A DNA stretch of 39,849 nt from a virus, in IMG/VR virus record IMGVR_UViG_3300011271_000007, positions 1-39,849 of that record. One strand, written 5' to 3'. Positions 28,499-37,601 of the stretch are shown here, one piece after another. Below the pieces are notes generated by a model. It was not told the DNA's origin. It searched no databases and saw only the letters and a list, made by a program, of their open reading frames with translations. The number at the start of each line of letters is the position of its first letter. The stretch's first letter is position 1. The position numbers and the translations under genes are program-made.

Positions 28499-29053
28499 AT
28501 GTCTTTCGGAATGGGTAGTCCAACGGCAGCTACAGGATCTTCTATGCGAGGCAATGCCACTGGCATGAGAGAAAAGATTCCTTCAGGATATAAGAAAGCT
28601 AGCATTCAGCAATTTACTCCTGAACAAATGCAGCTTCTACAGCAGATGATGGGTCATGCAGGACCTGAAAGTTTCTTGTCAAAGCTTGCAGGCGGCGATC
28701 AATCGATGTTTGAGCAAATGGAAGCTCCCGCAATGAGGCAATTTGCAGGATTGCAAGGTAATATTGCATCAAGATTTAGTGGCATGGGAATGGGATCGAG
28801 GAAAAGTAGTGGATTTCAGAATGTTATGGGTCAGGCAGGATCAGACTTTGCTCAAGACCTAGCTTCTAAACGCCAAGGGCTGCAAAGACAAGCGATCATG
28901 GACTTGATGGGAATCAGCGGTGAATTGCTTGGTCAAAGGCCATATGAGCAGTTTTTGACGCAGAAAAAGCCTTCATTCATGCAGCAATGGCTTCAACACG
29001 GAGCAAATACAATGGGAGCTGTCGCTAAAGGTGCATCAGCAGGAGGATTCTAA
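28499..29053 (+). CDS. Ejection (internal virion) protein candidate 1 (184 aa)
   Basis: ATG at 28499 follows AAAGAGGTGATTT. The product is Gly/Met/Gln-rich with many helices (FTPEQMQLLQQMMGHAGPESFLSKL and GQAGSDFAQDLASKRQGLQRQAIMDLMG). Its position, after tail proteins and before two large helical proteins, and its low-complexity composition match the small ejection proteins of podoviruses such as P22 gp7. This is an inference from context. Confidence 0.5.
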   Translation: MSFGMGSPTAATGSSMRGNATGMREKIPSGYKKASIQQFTPEQMQLLQQMMGHAGPESFLSKLAGGDQSMFEQMEAPAMRQFAGLQGNIASRFSGMGMGSRKSSGFQNVMGQAGSDFAQDLASKRQGLQRQAIMDLMGISGELLGQRPYEQFLTQKKPSFMQQWLQHGANTMGAVAKGASAGGF

Positions 29054-30345
29054 TGGTACAGATCATACCTAGACAGGAAACGTTTCTAGAAAGAATATCT
29101 CCTGGTCTTCAAAATATGGCAGAGGCAGGTGGGCAAATTGCAGGCAGACACATGTCTCAACAAAGACAGAAACAAGAACAGCAAATGCAAAGACAAAAAC
29201 AAATGAATGCATTACAGCTTATGGGTCTTGATCCAAGTATTGCCGAACTTCCAGAGCAAGCCCAAAGTGCTTATTTTAAGAGCAAATTCCCAGTCGAAAA
29301 GCCCATGACAAACCTTCAGAAATCTCAGGAAGAGTTAAATAGAGCTAAAATAAGAGAAATAGAATCCGTAGAAAATCTTTTTAGCGGTAAAAAAAATAAG
29401 CCCGAAGGTTTTCATGATCATTTTGAAGATGATGGAAGCGATCCCCTTGAATTTGTTCAAGGGCGCCCTGTTGAAGAACTGCAAACATTAGCAGGACTTC
29501 AAGGACAGCCAGGCGCTAAAGGCATTATGGGAAATATAGCTCAGGCTGAATTAGATAGAAGGATGACCGAAAAGAAAGAAAAAACAAGATCATTTGAAAC
29601 TGAAAGAGCTTTTCAGTCGAGTTATTCGAAAAAAGCAGAGGAAGATGCTAATAAATTAAGAGAATCTCTTCCAAAAAAAGAAATGGCTTTGAATTTTGCT
29701 AGAAATGCGGTTGAAACAGGAGATATCAGTTATTTTTCTCCTGACAAGTTAGCTGATGCAACAGGAATTGATCTTTTTAGAACATCTAAAGGAGCTCAAC
29801 TTGTTACTGCTGGTAAAGAAAATCTTTTGAGCAATATGTCTAGGGTGGGATCTAGAGCTCAAAACATGTGGTTTGAACAAAGATTAAACTCTATGTTCCC
29901 AAAAATAGGTCAAAGCAAAGAAGCAAATTTAACTGTTCAAGAAATGCTTGAAGGAGAAGCTGAGATCGATCGTGCTTATTTAAATGCATTTGATCGATTA
30001 TCAGAGGAAGATGAAAAACAACATGGATTTGTAAAAAAAGATATTACAAAAAGAGCCTATGATTCTATTAAATCTCAAGAAAAAGAAATTCTAAAACGCA
30101 CCACATATCGAATGAAAGAGATTGAAGATCAAGAAAAAGGTCTATCCGGAATGAAATCTCAAGTTGGTAAAAATGTAGCAAAAGGAACTCCACTCACACT
30201 TGCGATGGCTAAACTATACAAATCAAAGTTTGGCGATAATGCTTTGTCTGTGGCTGAAAAGAATGGATATTATATTCCCAGTTTAGAAGAATTTAAAATT
30301 TTTCAGCAAAGACCAGAAGAATTTAGAGAAGAGCTTGGAAAATGA
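29053..30345 (+). CDS. Ejection (internal virion) protein candidate 2 (430 aa)
   Basis: The start overlaps the preceding stop by TAATG. The protein is helical and highly charged, with a Gln/Arg/Met-rich coiled coil near residues 30-50 (QQRQKQEQQMQRQKQMNAL) and long Lys/Glu-rich helices later. There is no recognisable catalytic motif. It lies between other candidate ejection proteins and is coupled to both (stop-start overlaps), so a role inside the capsid and in DNA delivery is the best guess. Confidence 0.5.
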   Translation: MVQIIPRQETFLERISPGLQNMAEAGGQIAGRHMSQQRQKQEQQMQRQKQMNALQLMGLDPSIAELPEQAQSAYFKSKFPVEKPMTNLQKSQEELNRAKIREIESVENLFSGKKNKPEGFHDHFEDDGSDPLEFVQGRPVEELQTLAGLQGQPGAKGIMGNIAQAELDRRMTEKKEKTRSFETERAFQSSYSKKAEEDANKLRESLPKKEMALNFARNAVETGDISYFSPDKLADATGIDLFRTSKGAQLVTAGKENLLSNMSRVGSRAQNMWFEQRLNSMFPKIGQSKEANLTVQEMLEGEAEIDRAYLNAFDRLSEEDEKQHGFVKKDITKRAYDSIKSQEKEILKRTTYRMKEIEDQEKGLSGMKSQVGKNVAKGTPLTLAMAKLYKSKFGDNALSVAEKNGYYIPSLEEFKIFQQRPEEFREELGK

Positions 30346-31670
30346 AAGATACGATCTTTGATTTAATTGAAGATGATATTCCTGAAGGAAAAGAGGGTTA
30401 TTTCAAAATAGCTGAACATGCTCCAGAGCCTAAAGACAACTCATTTTTAAATAGCGTTGCAGACTATGCTAAAACAGCCTTAAAAGGAACAGTTGAAGGA
30501 ATTTCTCGATTAGGATCCATAATGGGTCCTTTGCCTTCTAATAAATCTCAACAAGAACAATTTGAACAACAAACAGAAAATCTAAATAAACTTCTTCCAA
30601 CACAAGATGATTTTGGTCAAAGAGCATTAAGACGGGGATTATCACAAGCTCCAACAGCCTTATCATTCCCAGGATCTACAATTGCCACATTGCCCAGAGC
30701 AATGGCCGCTGGTTTCTTAGGTGAAGGCGCAAAAGATTTAGGAGCGCCTGAATGGGCTCAAACCGCAGCTGAATTAACGGCATACATCGGTCCTGATATA
30801 ACAAAAAAACTTTTAGAAAAGGGATCAAATAAAAAAATTATCGAAAGTGCGCGACGTTTTGGAATGACAGATGAGCAAATCACTCCTTTATTGCAAAGCG
30901 AATTCAAGCAGAAATGGCTTTCAAAAATTTCTTCAAGAAGAGGAAAAACGGAAGAGGTTTTAAAGGAATCGAAAAAAGGTCTTTCTGAAGCTTATGATTA
31001 TGTTCGTCAATCAATGGGAAAATCTAATCCAATATCAGAAAAAGCCAAAACATCACTATTAAAAGAAATGACCTCCGTCGTTGAGGAAATGCCATCAGCG
31101 GTTAGAGAACTTATCAAAAAAGATGCACAAGATTTGGTCAATAAGCCTATTACTGGTGATTCGTTAATGAATTTTTATGCGGATATAAATCATTATTTAT
31201 CGGGTAAGACTAAGCAACTCGCACGATTAAAAGATCCCATCAAAAAAGCAATTTCAAGTATTTCTCCCCAAGCAGGAAAAGATTTTCAGCTTGTTAATGA
31301 CTTATATTCTAAATATCACAAAATTGCGGCAAGGTTGAAACCAAACCTAACAACCGATATTGTGGGAGCTTCCGAAGCTCTTGGAACTCTTTTTGCATTA
31401 ACAACCGGTGAATATCCATTATTGGTAAAATTGGCTACAGAAAAAACAGGAAGAAAAATTGCTCAACAAATGTTGTTAAATCCAAAATTTCAGCAAATAG
31501 GCAATAAAATTGTTGATGCAGTAAACCAAAATAAATTTAATATCGTAAAAAAGTTATCAGAATCTTATGCGTTTCTTTTGAAAGATATCGAACCAAACTT
31601 ATCGGAAAAACTTTCTGAACTGAATGAGCATGAATTAAAAGATTTCTTTAAGCATCGCCAAGAAAAATAA
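30342..31670 (+). CDS. Ejection (internal virion) protein candidate 3 (442 aa)
   Basis: ATG at 30342 overlaps the previous TGA (ATGA). Residues about 105-155 include a hydrophobic, Ala/Gly-rich stretch (PTALSFPGSTIATLPRAMAAGFLGEGAKDLGAPEWAQ) that could insert into membranes. The remainder is Lys/Glu-rich helix. That combination is typical of internal proteins that form a conduit during infection. No enzymatic domain such as a lytic transglycosylase is visible. Confidence 0.5.
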   Translation: MKDTIFDLIEDDIPEGKEGYFKIAEHAPEPKDNSFLNSVADYAKTALKGTVEGISRLGSIMGPLPSNKSQQEQFEQQTENLNKLLPTQDDFGQRALRRGLSQAPTALSFPGSTIATLPRAMAAGFLGEGAKDLGAPEWAQTAAELTAYIGPDITKKLLEKGSNKKIIESARRFGMTDEQITPLLQSEFKQKWLSKISSRRGKTEEVLKESKKGLSEAYDYVRQSMGKSNPISEKAKTSLLKEMTSVVEEMPSAVRELIKKDAQDLVNKPITGDSLMNFYADINHYLSGKTKQLARLKDPIKKAISSISPQAGKDFQLVNDLYSKYHKIAARLKPNLTTDIVGASEALGTLFALTTGEYPLLVKLATEKTGRKIAQQMLLNPKFQQIGNKIVDAVNQNKFNIVKKLSESYAFLLKDIEPNLSEKLSELNEHELKDFFKHRQEK

Positions 31671-31710
31671 GATAAGCATAAAATAATACCAGCATTCCTA
31701 AAAACCCCAT
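31648..31710 (-). CDS. Possible 20-residue membrane peptide
   Basis: ATG at 31710, two bases after the stop of the HNH gene, opens MGFLGMLVLFYAYLIFLGDA and ends in TAA at 31648-31650. It is almost wholly hydrophobic. The ribosome binding site is distant (GGAG about 12 bases away), and chance is possible. Confidence 0.25.
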   Translation of the reverse strand: MGFLGMLVLFYAYLIFLGDA

Positions 31711-31711
31711 T

Positions 31712-32197
31712 TTATATATGTCTCCATGTTTTTCGATTAATGATATAACTGATCGTAGAACTAGCTAGATTAAATATTTTACGCAAACGAGATTGATTCA
31801 AACCTTGAGAATATAATTTTCTTATTTTTAAAATAATTTCATCATTTAATTTTGCATGTCGATTTTTAATTCCTAGTGCTGGTTTTTTTCTGCCTCTTTG
31901 ACGCATTTGATCCATGTTGTCTTGTGGTGTACCAAGATGTAAATGCGCAGGATTGCAACACAAAGGAATGTCACAAGAATGTAAAACAAAAAAATCGCAA
32001 GGAATAACACCCTTCCAAAGAATATATGCTGCCCTATGGGATAAACATTTCTTTTTTGGTCCATTTATGGCAAGTGAAGTCAAGCCATATTGATTTCTTG
32101 GAGCACATTTATATCCTTGCCAAATCCAACATCCATTTTCATTAATTTTGCAGGTTCTGAATATTCTTTCTTTGGTTTTTTCAATGTAAGTTTTCAT
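31712..32197 (-). CDS. HNH endonuclease, homing type (161 aa)
   Basis: The protein has the HNH_3 layout: CWIWQGYKCAPRNQYGLTSL near the start, LSHRAAYILWKGVIPCDFFVLHSCDIPLCCNPAHLHLGTPQDNM as the catalytic core (His of SHR, HSCD and NPAHL), then a basic linker and a C-terminal helix-turn-helix ending in NRKTWRHI. It is related to the larger enzyme at 1499-2161, which has two such DNA-binding modules. It is inserted leftward inside the rightward virion operon and would be a mobile homing gene. Confidence 0.85.
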   Translation of the reverse strand: MKTYIEKTKERIFRTCKINENGCWIWQGYKCAPRNQYGLTSLAINGPKKKCLSHRAAYILWKGVIPCDFFVLHSCDIPLCCNPAHLHLGTPQDNMDQMRQRGRKKPALGIKNRHAKLNDEIILKIRKLYSQGLNQSRLRKIFNLASSTISYIINRKTWRHI

Positions 32198-32237
32198 AAT
32201 CTTAAGGTTAGGAAAAACATAATTATAGAAAGAATCA

Positions 32238-32456
32238 TTATTTCTTAATCTCTTTATTCATTTTTGAATAAACATCTTTTCCAATATCTACATATAAATC
32301 TTTTTCTGCCATCTCCATATTAAGTTTAATTTCTTTCAAAATTCGTTCAATTCCATAGACATGAATATTTAATGATAAGGTGTATTCATATAGATGTTTT
32401 AGTTTTTCAAAATCAGAATGTTCGTTATTTGTCTTAATTGTTATCTCGGTTATCAT
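32238..32456 (-). CDS. Small hypothetical protein (72 aa)
   Basis: ATG at 32456 lies one base after the stop of the upstream small membrane gene, behind AGGATTAAT, and is therefore coupled. The product is a polar helical protein with many Glu, Lys and Ile residues and no recognised motif. It belongs to the leftward island between ejection and fibre genes. Confidence 0.5.
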   Translation of the reverse strand: MITEITIKTNNEHSDFEKLKHLYEYTLSLNIHVYGIERILKEIKLNMEMAEKDLYVDIGKDVYSKMNKEIKK

Positions 32457-32457
32457 A

Positions 32458-32634
32458 TTAATCCTGTGTGTTATGCGCCAATTCAGCTGGCATTATGTTT
32501 TTAATGATCATGACTGCTTTTATTATGGCAATTTCTTTTTCTATTTCATTGAATTTACCATTCATCCAAAGAACTGAGGCTAAGATACCCCCGAGTACAA
32601 TCACTGTATCAACATGTTTCTTTACTAATTCCAT
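32458..32634 (-). CDS. Small membrane protein (58 aa)
   Basis: ATG at 32634 follows AAGGATGAAAT. The 58-residue product begins MELVKKHVDTVIVLGGILASVLWMNGKFNEIEKEI: one membrane segment at about residues 9-25 and then a charged helix ending LAHNTQD. I recall similar HVDTVIVLGGI...WMNGKF proteins in phage genomes. The layout is holin-like, but that is only a guess. It is coupled to the downstream 72-residue gene. Confidence 0.65.
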   Translation of the reverse strand: MELVKKHVDTVIVLGGILASVLWMNGKFNEIEKEIAIIKAVMIIKNIMPAELAHNTQD

Positions 32635-32759
32635 ATTTCATCCTTTTTCCTAAATCATAACACAATGCCTTAATCTACATCAGTCCGAAAGATTTCTTGA
32701 ATTTTAATGCGCATAATTCCTGTAAAGATTAAATTTTAATTTTAACAAGGAGTACGAAG

Positions 32760-35159
32760 ATGGCTAGGCTGGCTTCAGGTTCAATAGGTCAAGTATCAGT
32801 TCAAGATGCACCGGTAACGGGCTTTGGTCCGCCTTCAGCAACTTTTAGAGGGGATTTGGGGCAGCAATATTTTGATACTAGCACAACTCCTCCGACTGAA
32901 TATATCTTTAACGGTTCAACCTGGACGGCTGGTGGATTAGCCCCTGCTTCTACAACTGTTATGGGCGGTGTTACTTTATCTACCTTGGCTCAATTAGAAG
33001 CTGGAACAGCACCGGCAGGAGCTGTGGTTCCTTTAGCTAATGATGTATTTACCTATGTAAATGGCATCGTGCTTGCAGGAGCACCAATTGCTCAGACGGG
33101 TGTTACTGGTATCACAAATTTATCTACAGATGCGCAGGCTGTAGCTGGAACGGCAACTGTGCCAGGTGTAACAGCTTTGGCAGTACAGCCATCTAATCTA
33201 GCGGCAGTTTTTGCAGCGCCCCCTGCAACTGGAGGAACAACACCAGCAGCAGGTGTATTCACCACATTAGGTGCTACAACGGTTACATTTACAGCAGGTG
33301 GCTCTTGGGCATCAGGTGGAACTGCGATATCAATTGGTGCAGATGCCACAACAGATACAATCAACATTGGTACAGGTGCCGCAGCTAGAACAATCCATAT
33401 CGGAGATTCAACACAGGCAAATTTACTTACAATAGGTTCAGCAACCGGAGCGGCAGCTTTAACCTTGAAAGCAGGTACTGGTAATTTTGTTCTTACGACA
33501 GCTGCTACGACTAATATCACTATGGGAGCTGCTCAAACAAGCGGTACGGTGACAATTGGAGGTACTGCAGCAACAGGCACGATGACACTGGGAAGCTCGT
33601 CAGGAACAAATACAATCGTCATAGGAAATGGTTCAGGTGCCACCACAGTAAATATCGCTAATGTAACAACAGCGGGCGCTGTGAATGTTGGAGCTGGTTT
33701 AACTTCCGGAGCTATTACCATCGGAGGTACAGCGCAAACAGGCACAATAACTCTTGGTTCATCTAGTGGAAGTAACTCTCTTGTAATTGCTGGGGGTGCA
33801 GGCGCCACGTCTTTGACCATTGCTAATGTTCAAACTGCAGGTTCTGTAGTTGTTGCCAATGGTATGACTACAGGTACAATAACTATCGGTGGTACTGCTC
33901 AGACAGGAACAATCACACTGGGTAGTTCGAGCGGCACGAATAGTCTATTAATAGCTAATGGTTCCGGTGCTTCTACTGTATCGATTGCTAATGTTCAAGT
34001 TGGCGGGGTTGTGAATATCGGAACTGCCATGACAACTGGTACATTAAATATAGGTTCAACTGCCGCAGGAACTGGAATCATAACGATTGCCGGAGGAACG
34101 GGCGCACAAACAATTAATATTGCAGCATCTGGAACAGGAACAAAGACGATAGCTATTGGTGCTGCAGGATCTGCAGACATTATAACAATGGGAAGTTCTA
34201 CAGGCGCTTCCAGTATAGCATTTCTTGTTGGAACTGGAAACTTCTCGTTGAATGGTGCAGCTTCCTCTACATATGCAATAGGTGCCGCAACTACCACAGG
34301 AACTATCACAATTGGGGGAACGGCACAGACCGGCACCATGACCTTGGGTAGTTCATCTGGTACTAACATAATTGCAATCGGTGCTGGCGCTGGCGCAACA
34401 GATCTACAGTTAGTCAATAGCCAAATAGCGGGTTCTGTTGAAATGGGTACAGCGATGACAACTGGAACCATTACATTAGGTGGTACAGCTCAGACCGGGA
34501 CAATCACGTTAGGATCATCTTCTGGAACAAATAGCGTTTTGATCGCAAACGGTGCAGGAGCGACAACTCTTTCATTAGCTAACGTTCAGCTTGCCGGGGC
34601 CGTTAATATTGCTACAGCAATGACCACAGGTAATATTGCTATTGGTTCAGCTCAGACTAGTGGAACTCTTACAATTGGCTCAACTGCCGCAGGAACTGGT
34701 GCCGTTCGAATTGTTGATGGTTCCGGTGCTCAGACAATTACGATGGCTACGGGCGCAGGAGTAAAAACGCTCACAATAGGTTCTACAAATTCAACAAGCA
34801 CAACAACGATCAGTGGTGGTACTGGAGCTACCCACGGTGTTCAAATCACTGGAGGTCCTCTTGTTATTGCATCATCTGCACAATTCCTTGCTTGGAAAGG
34901 TGGAGCTGCTACCGACTTTAGAGGAACAGGCACATTAAGCTCAGGAACTGTCACAGTCAACAATACTAATATTGCAACAGGCGACATGATCTTCTTGACA
35001 AGGATAGCTGCAAATGGTTCTACAACCTTTGGTGAATTGTCATATACCATAAGTAATGGAGCAAGTTTCACAGTTACAAGTTTAATAGTAGGCACTCCAG
35101 GAAGTACTCAAACCGCTGATACTAGCACTTTTGCATACATCATCATTAGACCAGTCTAA
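32760..35159 (+). CDS. Repetitive beta-rich tail fibre (799 aa)
   Basis: ATG at 32760 has a good AACAAGGAG site. The N-terminal region (residues 1-60, GFGPPSATFRGDLGQQYFDTSTTPP) attaches fibres in related phages. Residues 260-620 contain five near-identical repeats of about 55 residues (TTGTITIGGTAQTGTITLG, SSSGTN, NIANVQTAGSVNI), likely a beta-helix or beta-prism shaft. The C-terminus (FLAWKGGAATDFRGTGTLSSGTV...SYTISNGASFTVTSL...FAYIIIRPV) looks like a receptor-facing domain. The product is Thr/Gly/Ala-rich and almost Lys-free, unlike the rest of the genome. Confidence 0.72.
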   Translation: MARLASGSIGQVSVQDAPVTGFGPPSATFRGDLGQQYFDTSTTPPTEYIFNGSTWTAGGLAPASTTVMGGVTLSTLAQLEAGTAPAGAVVPLANDVFTYVNGIVLAGAPIAQTGVTGITNLSTDAQAVAGTATVPGVTALAVQPSNLAAVFAAPPATGGTTPAAGVFTTLGATTVTFTAGGSWASGGTAISIGADATTDTINIGTGAAARTIHIGDSTQANLLTIGSATGAAALTLKAGTGNFVLTTAATTNITMGAAQTSGTVTIGGTAATGTMTLGSSSGTNTIVIGNGSGATTVNIANVTTAGAVNVGAGLTSGAITIGGTAQTGTITLGSSSGSNSLVIAGGAGATSLTIANVQTAGSVVVANGMTTGTITIGGTAQTGTITLGSSSGTNSLLIANGSGASTVSIANVQVGGVVNIGTAMTTGTLNIGSTAAGTGIITIAGGTGAQTINIAASGTGTKTIAIGAAGSADIITMGSSTGASSIAFLVGTGNFSLNGAASSTYAIGAATTTGTITIGGTAQTGTMTLGSSSGTNIIAIGAGAGATDLQLVNSQIAGSVEMGTAMTTGTITLGGTAQTGTITLGSSSGTNSVLIANGAGATTLSLANVQLAGAVNIATAMTTGNIAIGSAQTSGTLTIGSTAAGTGAVRIVDGSGAQTITMATGAGVKTLTIGSTNSTSTTTISGGTGATHGVQITGGPLVIASSAQFLAWKGGAATDFRGTGTLSSGTVTVNNTNIATGDMIFLTRIAANGSTTFGELSYTISNGASFTVTSLIVGTPGSTQTADTSTFAYIIIRPV
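33537..34622 (+). repeat. 165-bp tandem repeats in the fibre gene
   Basis: Three contiguous 165-bp (55-codon) units start at 33537, 33702 and 33867. A 261-bp divergent block follows, then two further units start at 34293 and 34458. The encoded units share TGTITIGGTAQTGTITLGSS. Such repeats favour length changes by recombination. Confidence 0.7.
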
Positions 35160-35174
35160 ACAAAGGAAACACAA

Positions 35175-35390
35175 ATGATAAAGAACATATCAAAACTAGA
35201 ATTGCAAATCGGTGAAAAAAATTATCAACTGCTTTTGGATAGTGATTCTCCTTTAGGACATGTCAAAGAAGCTTTGTTTCAATTTCAGAAATATGTAGGT
35301 CAGATCGAAGATCAAGTTAAAGCTCAACAAGAGCAGCAAAAACTAGCCCAAGAAAAAATAGCTGAGGTTCCTGATGGCGATCAACAATAG
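35175..35390 (+). CDS. Small conserved fibre-region protein (71 aa)
   Basis: ATG at 35175 follows AAAGGAAAC. The pattern MIKNISKLELQIGEKNYQLLLDSDSPLGHVKEALFQFQKYVGQIEDQ is one I recognise from podovirus virion operons. A C-terminal Gln/Glu-rich helix follows. A chaperone or attachment role for the fibres is possible but not shown. It overlaps the next gene by 17 bases. Confidence 0.6.
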   Translation: MIKNISKLELQIGEKNYQLLLDSDSPLGHVKEALFQFQKYVGQIEDQVKAQQEQQKLAQEKIAEVPDGDQQ

Positions 35391-35697
35391 TCAAAGAGCT
35401 GCATTTGGAGTTGAATTGACAGCCGTAATGACAGGAAGTTTTCTGAAAATAGGAACACTTTTACAAAATCCAGTACAGATTATTTTTGATAATCAAGGAA
35501 CTGTCTCTATTGCAATTTCTATAGATGGCGGAACAACCACATGGCACACATTTCCTGCTGGCGAGGCTATAATTTTGGATATGAGAGCTAATCATGGTGT
35601 GGCTCAAAACTATACTTTTGATGTAGGTACAACCTTTTATGGAAATGGAGCCTCCGGGACATTTTCTATTTCCTATACTTATGCAATTGATGTTTAG
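35374..35697 (+). CDS. Beta-rich conserved virion-region protein (107 aa)
   Basis: The product is a small beta-sheet protein with a regular pattern: VMTGSFLKIGTLLQNPVQIIFDNQGTVSIAISIDGGTTTWHTFPAGEAIILDMRAN, then a Thr/Gly-rich end (FYGNGASGTFSISYTYAIDV). The SxDGGTTTWHTFPAGEA phrase is typical of phage head or tail decoration proteins. ATG at 35374 overlaps the end of the previous gene. Its function is unknown. Confidence 0.55.
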   Translation: MAINNSQRAAFGVELTAVMTGSFLKIGTLLQNPVQIIFDNQGTVSIAISIDGGTTTWHTFPAGEAIILDMRANHGVAQNYTFDVGTTFYGNGASGTFSISYTYAIDV

Positions 35698-35706
35698 GAG
35701 AAAATC

Positions 35707-36210
35707 TTGAGCCAAATTATAAAAACTTCATCCGGTGGGGGCGGTTCAATACCTCCTACTGTGCCTGAGAGTTTCGTCACAGACTCCGGAACAGCTACAC
35801 CTGCCGCTAATGTTTTAAATGTAGTTGGTGGCACGGGCATTATAACATCAGGGTCGGGAAGCACTCTAACGATTACAGTAAAAAATGATGGTTTCACTTG
35901 GTCTGAAAAAAATGGAAACTTCAGTGCTGCTGTTCAAAATGGTTATTTTTGCAATACAGCGCTTACGGCAACACTTCCAGCATCTGGCGGTCTTTTAATA
36001 GGTAATTCAATAATATTTTTCGTGGATACTGCTTCACAAGTTGTTATTCAGGCTGGAGTGGGTGAGATGATCCAAGTCTCTTCTACCATATCAAGTGCGG
36101 GTGGAACGGCATCAAGTAACACTAGAGGCGCTACTTTAGAACTTGTATTTAAGCCAACTGATCTTACCTGGCACACGATCTCATCGCTTGGAAGTTGGTC
36201 AGTTGTTTAA
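35707..36210 (+). CDS. Fibre protein fragment-like (167 aa), TTG start
   Basis: The TTG at 35707 is preceded by AGGAG at proper spacing. The protein has a Gly/Ser linker near the start, then [36 protein letters not shown] and a compact beta-rich end ([25 protein letters not shown]). The [12 protein letters not shown] phrase recurs in the following protein, so these are related fibre segments. It is probably a tail fibre subunit or adaptor. Confidence 0.6.
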   Translation: MSQIIKTSSGGGGSIPPTVPESFVTDSGTATPAANVLNVVGGTGIITSGSGSTLTITVKNDGFTWSEKNGNFSAAVQNGYFCNTALTATLPASGGLLIGNSIIFFVDTASQVVIQAGVGEMIQVSSTISSAGGTASSNTRGATLELVFKPTDLTWHTISSLGSWSVV

Positions 36211-36234
36211 TAATATTTTTGCAAAAGGCAAAAA

Positions 36235-37554
36235 ATGGCTACTGCTAATGATTTAAACATCTCTCAAAGTGGAATCGTGGTGTTCGATGGAACGGCAACG
36301 TTTACAGGTGTTACATTAACAGCTGGATCAGGAATTTCTATTTCCAATGGCAGTGGTGTATCGGGAAATCCAACAATTTCAGCCTCAGGTCTTTCATCGT
36401 TGACTTTAACAGGCGATAGCGGAGGGGCTCTTTCACCATCAGGAAATAATTTTAACTTATCTGGTAGTGGTTCGATCGCAACTTCAGGCTCTGGGAGTAC
36501 CATCACGACCGCTTTGTCGGGATTGACAAATCATGCAGTCCTCGTCGGTGCTGGAACGGCTACTATTACGAAGGTTGGACCATCAGCTTCAACAGGTCAA
36601 ATTTTACAAAATAATGCAGCTGCTGATCCTTCATATTCCACAGCGACATATCCTAGCACAACAACTATAAATCAAATCCTTTACTCAAATGCCACAAGCA
36701 CTGTTACCGGTCTTGCAACAGCGAATCAAGGTGTACTCACAACAGGCACAACAGGCGTTCCAGTTATTACAGCGATAGCTACTAACGGGCAATTAATCAT
36801 TGGTTCAACAGCTGGCGCTCCTGCAGCTGCAACGCTTACCGCAGGAACAGGCGTATCCATCACCAATGCATCCAATAGCATCACAATTGCCACAGCAAGC
36901 GCCGTCGCTCTATCCTTTCCGACAGGATCAGGAACAGCCACACCTTCCAGCGGAGCGCTCACAATAGCCGGCGGAGCCAACATAAATACAAGCGGTTCTG
37001 GTTCGACCGTTACCATTAACGTAAACACACAAATATTGCAGCCGGTTGGTTCTGCTGCGGCTCCTTCTTATTCTTTTACCGGCAATACAAATTACGGACC
37101 ATATATTACCGGTTCTGAATTGCGAATATCGGCAGCAGGAACAGATGTATTTAGGGCAGATGGAAGTTCTAATACAATCGCAATAGGTCCAAATAATCTG
37201 GTTTTTCAAGCCGGCAGTATCATAATAGCGCAACAAAAATTTCAATTTTCAGACGCTATAGCTCTAAGTTATGTAGCTCCGTCATCATGGCCATATTCTT
37301 TAAATGTAGCTAGTGATTGTTTTGTGTCGGTTGATTCATCAGCCGCCAGAACAGTCAAATTACCTAATACTGCCAATACAACCGGAATTATTTATATTAT
37401 CAAAGATCGTGTCGGAAGTGCAGCCACAAACAACATTTCAGTTACAACCGTCGGGGGAACTGTTACGATCGATGGAGTAACTACATATACAATATCGACA
37501 AATTATGGGTCAGTTTCAGTAATTTGGAACGGCACAACATATGAGATTTTCTAA
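36235..37554 (+). CDS. Tail fibre / adhesin (439 aa)
   Basis: ATG at 36235 follows AAAAGGC. The protein is Thr/Ser/Gly/Ala-rich with recurring SGSGSTITT segments, a central ILYSNATSTVTGLATANQGVLTTGTTGVPVITAIATNGQLIIGSTAG motif, familiar from phage and bacterial fibre proteins, and a C-terminal domain (KLPNTANTTGIIYIIKDRVGSA...SVIWNGTTYEIF) resembling tail-fibre tips. It would be a trimeric fibre contributing to host recognition. Confidence 0.65.
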   Translation: MATANDLNISQSGIVVFDGTATFTGVTLTAGSGISISNGSGVSGNPTISASGLSSLTLTGDSGGALSPSGNNFNLSGSGSIATSGSGSTITTALSGLTNHAVLVGAGTATITKVGPSASTGQILQNNAAADPSYSTATYPSTTTINQILYSNATSTVTGLATANQGVLTTGTTGVPVITAIATNGQLIIGSTAGAPAAATLTAGTGVSITNASNSITIATASAVALSFPTGSGTATPSSGALTIAGGANINTSGSGSTVTINVNTQILQPVGSAAAPSYSFTGNTNYGPYITGSELRISAAGTDVFRADGSSNTIAIGPNNLVFQAGSIIIAQQKFQFSDAIALSYVAPSSWPYSLNVASDCFVSVDSSAARTVKLPNTANTTGIIYIIKDRVGSAATNNISVTTVGGTVTIDGVTTYTISTNYGSVSVIWNGTTYEIF

Positions 37555-37601
37555 ACATTTCATACTAATTAAGAATTAATTTAAGAAAGGTAGTTTGAAA
37601 T

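Noticed and set aside
32900-37250. Many long antisense open frames (for example 33092-33520, 33995-34471, 36726-37028)
   Set aside because: They mirror the Thr/Gly/Ala-rich fibre genes, where reverse-strand stops are rare, are Val/Pro/Ala-rich and have no ribosome sites.
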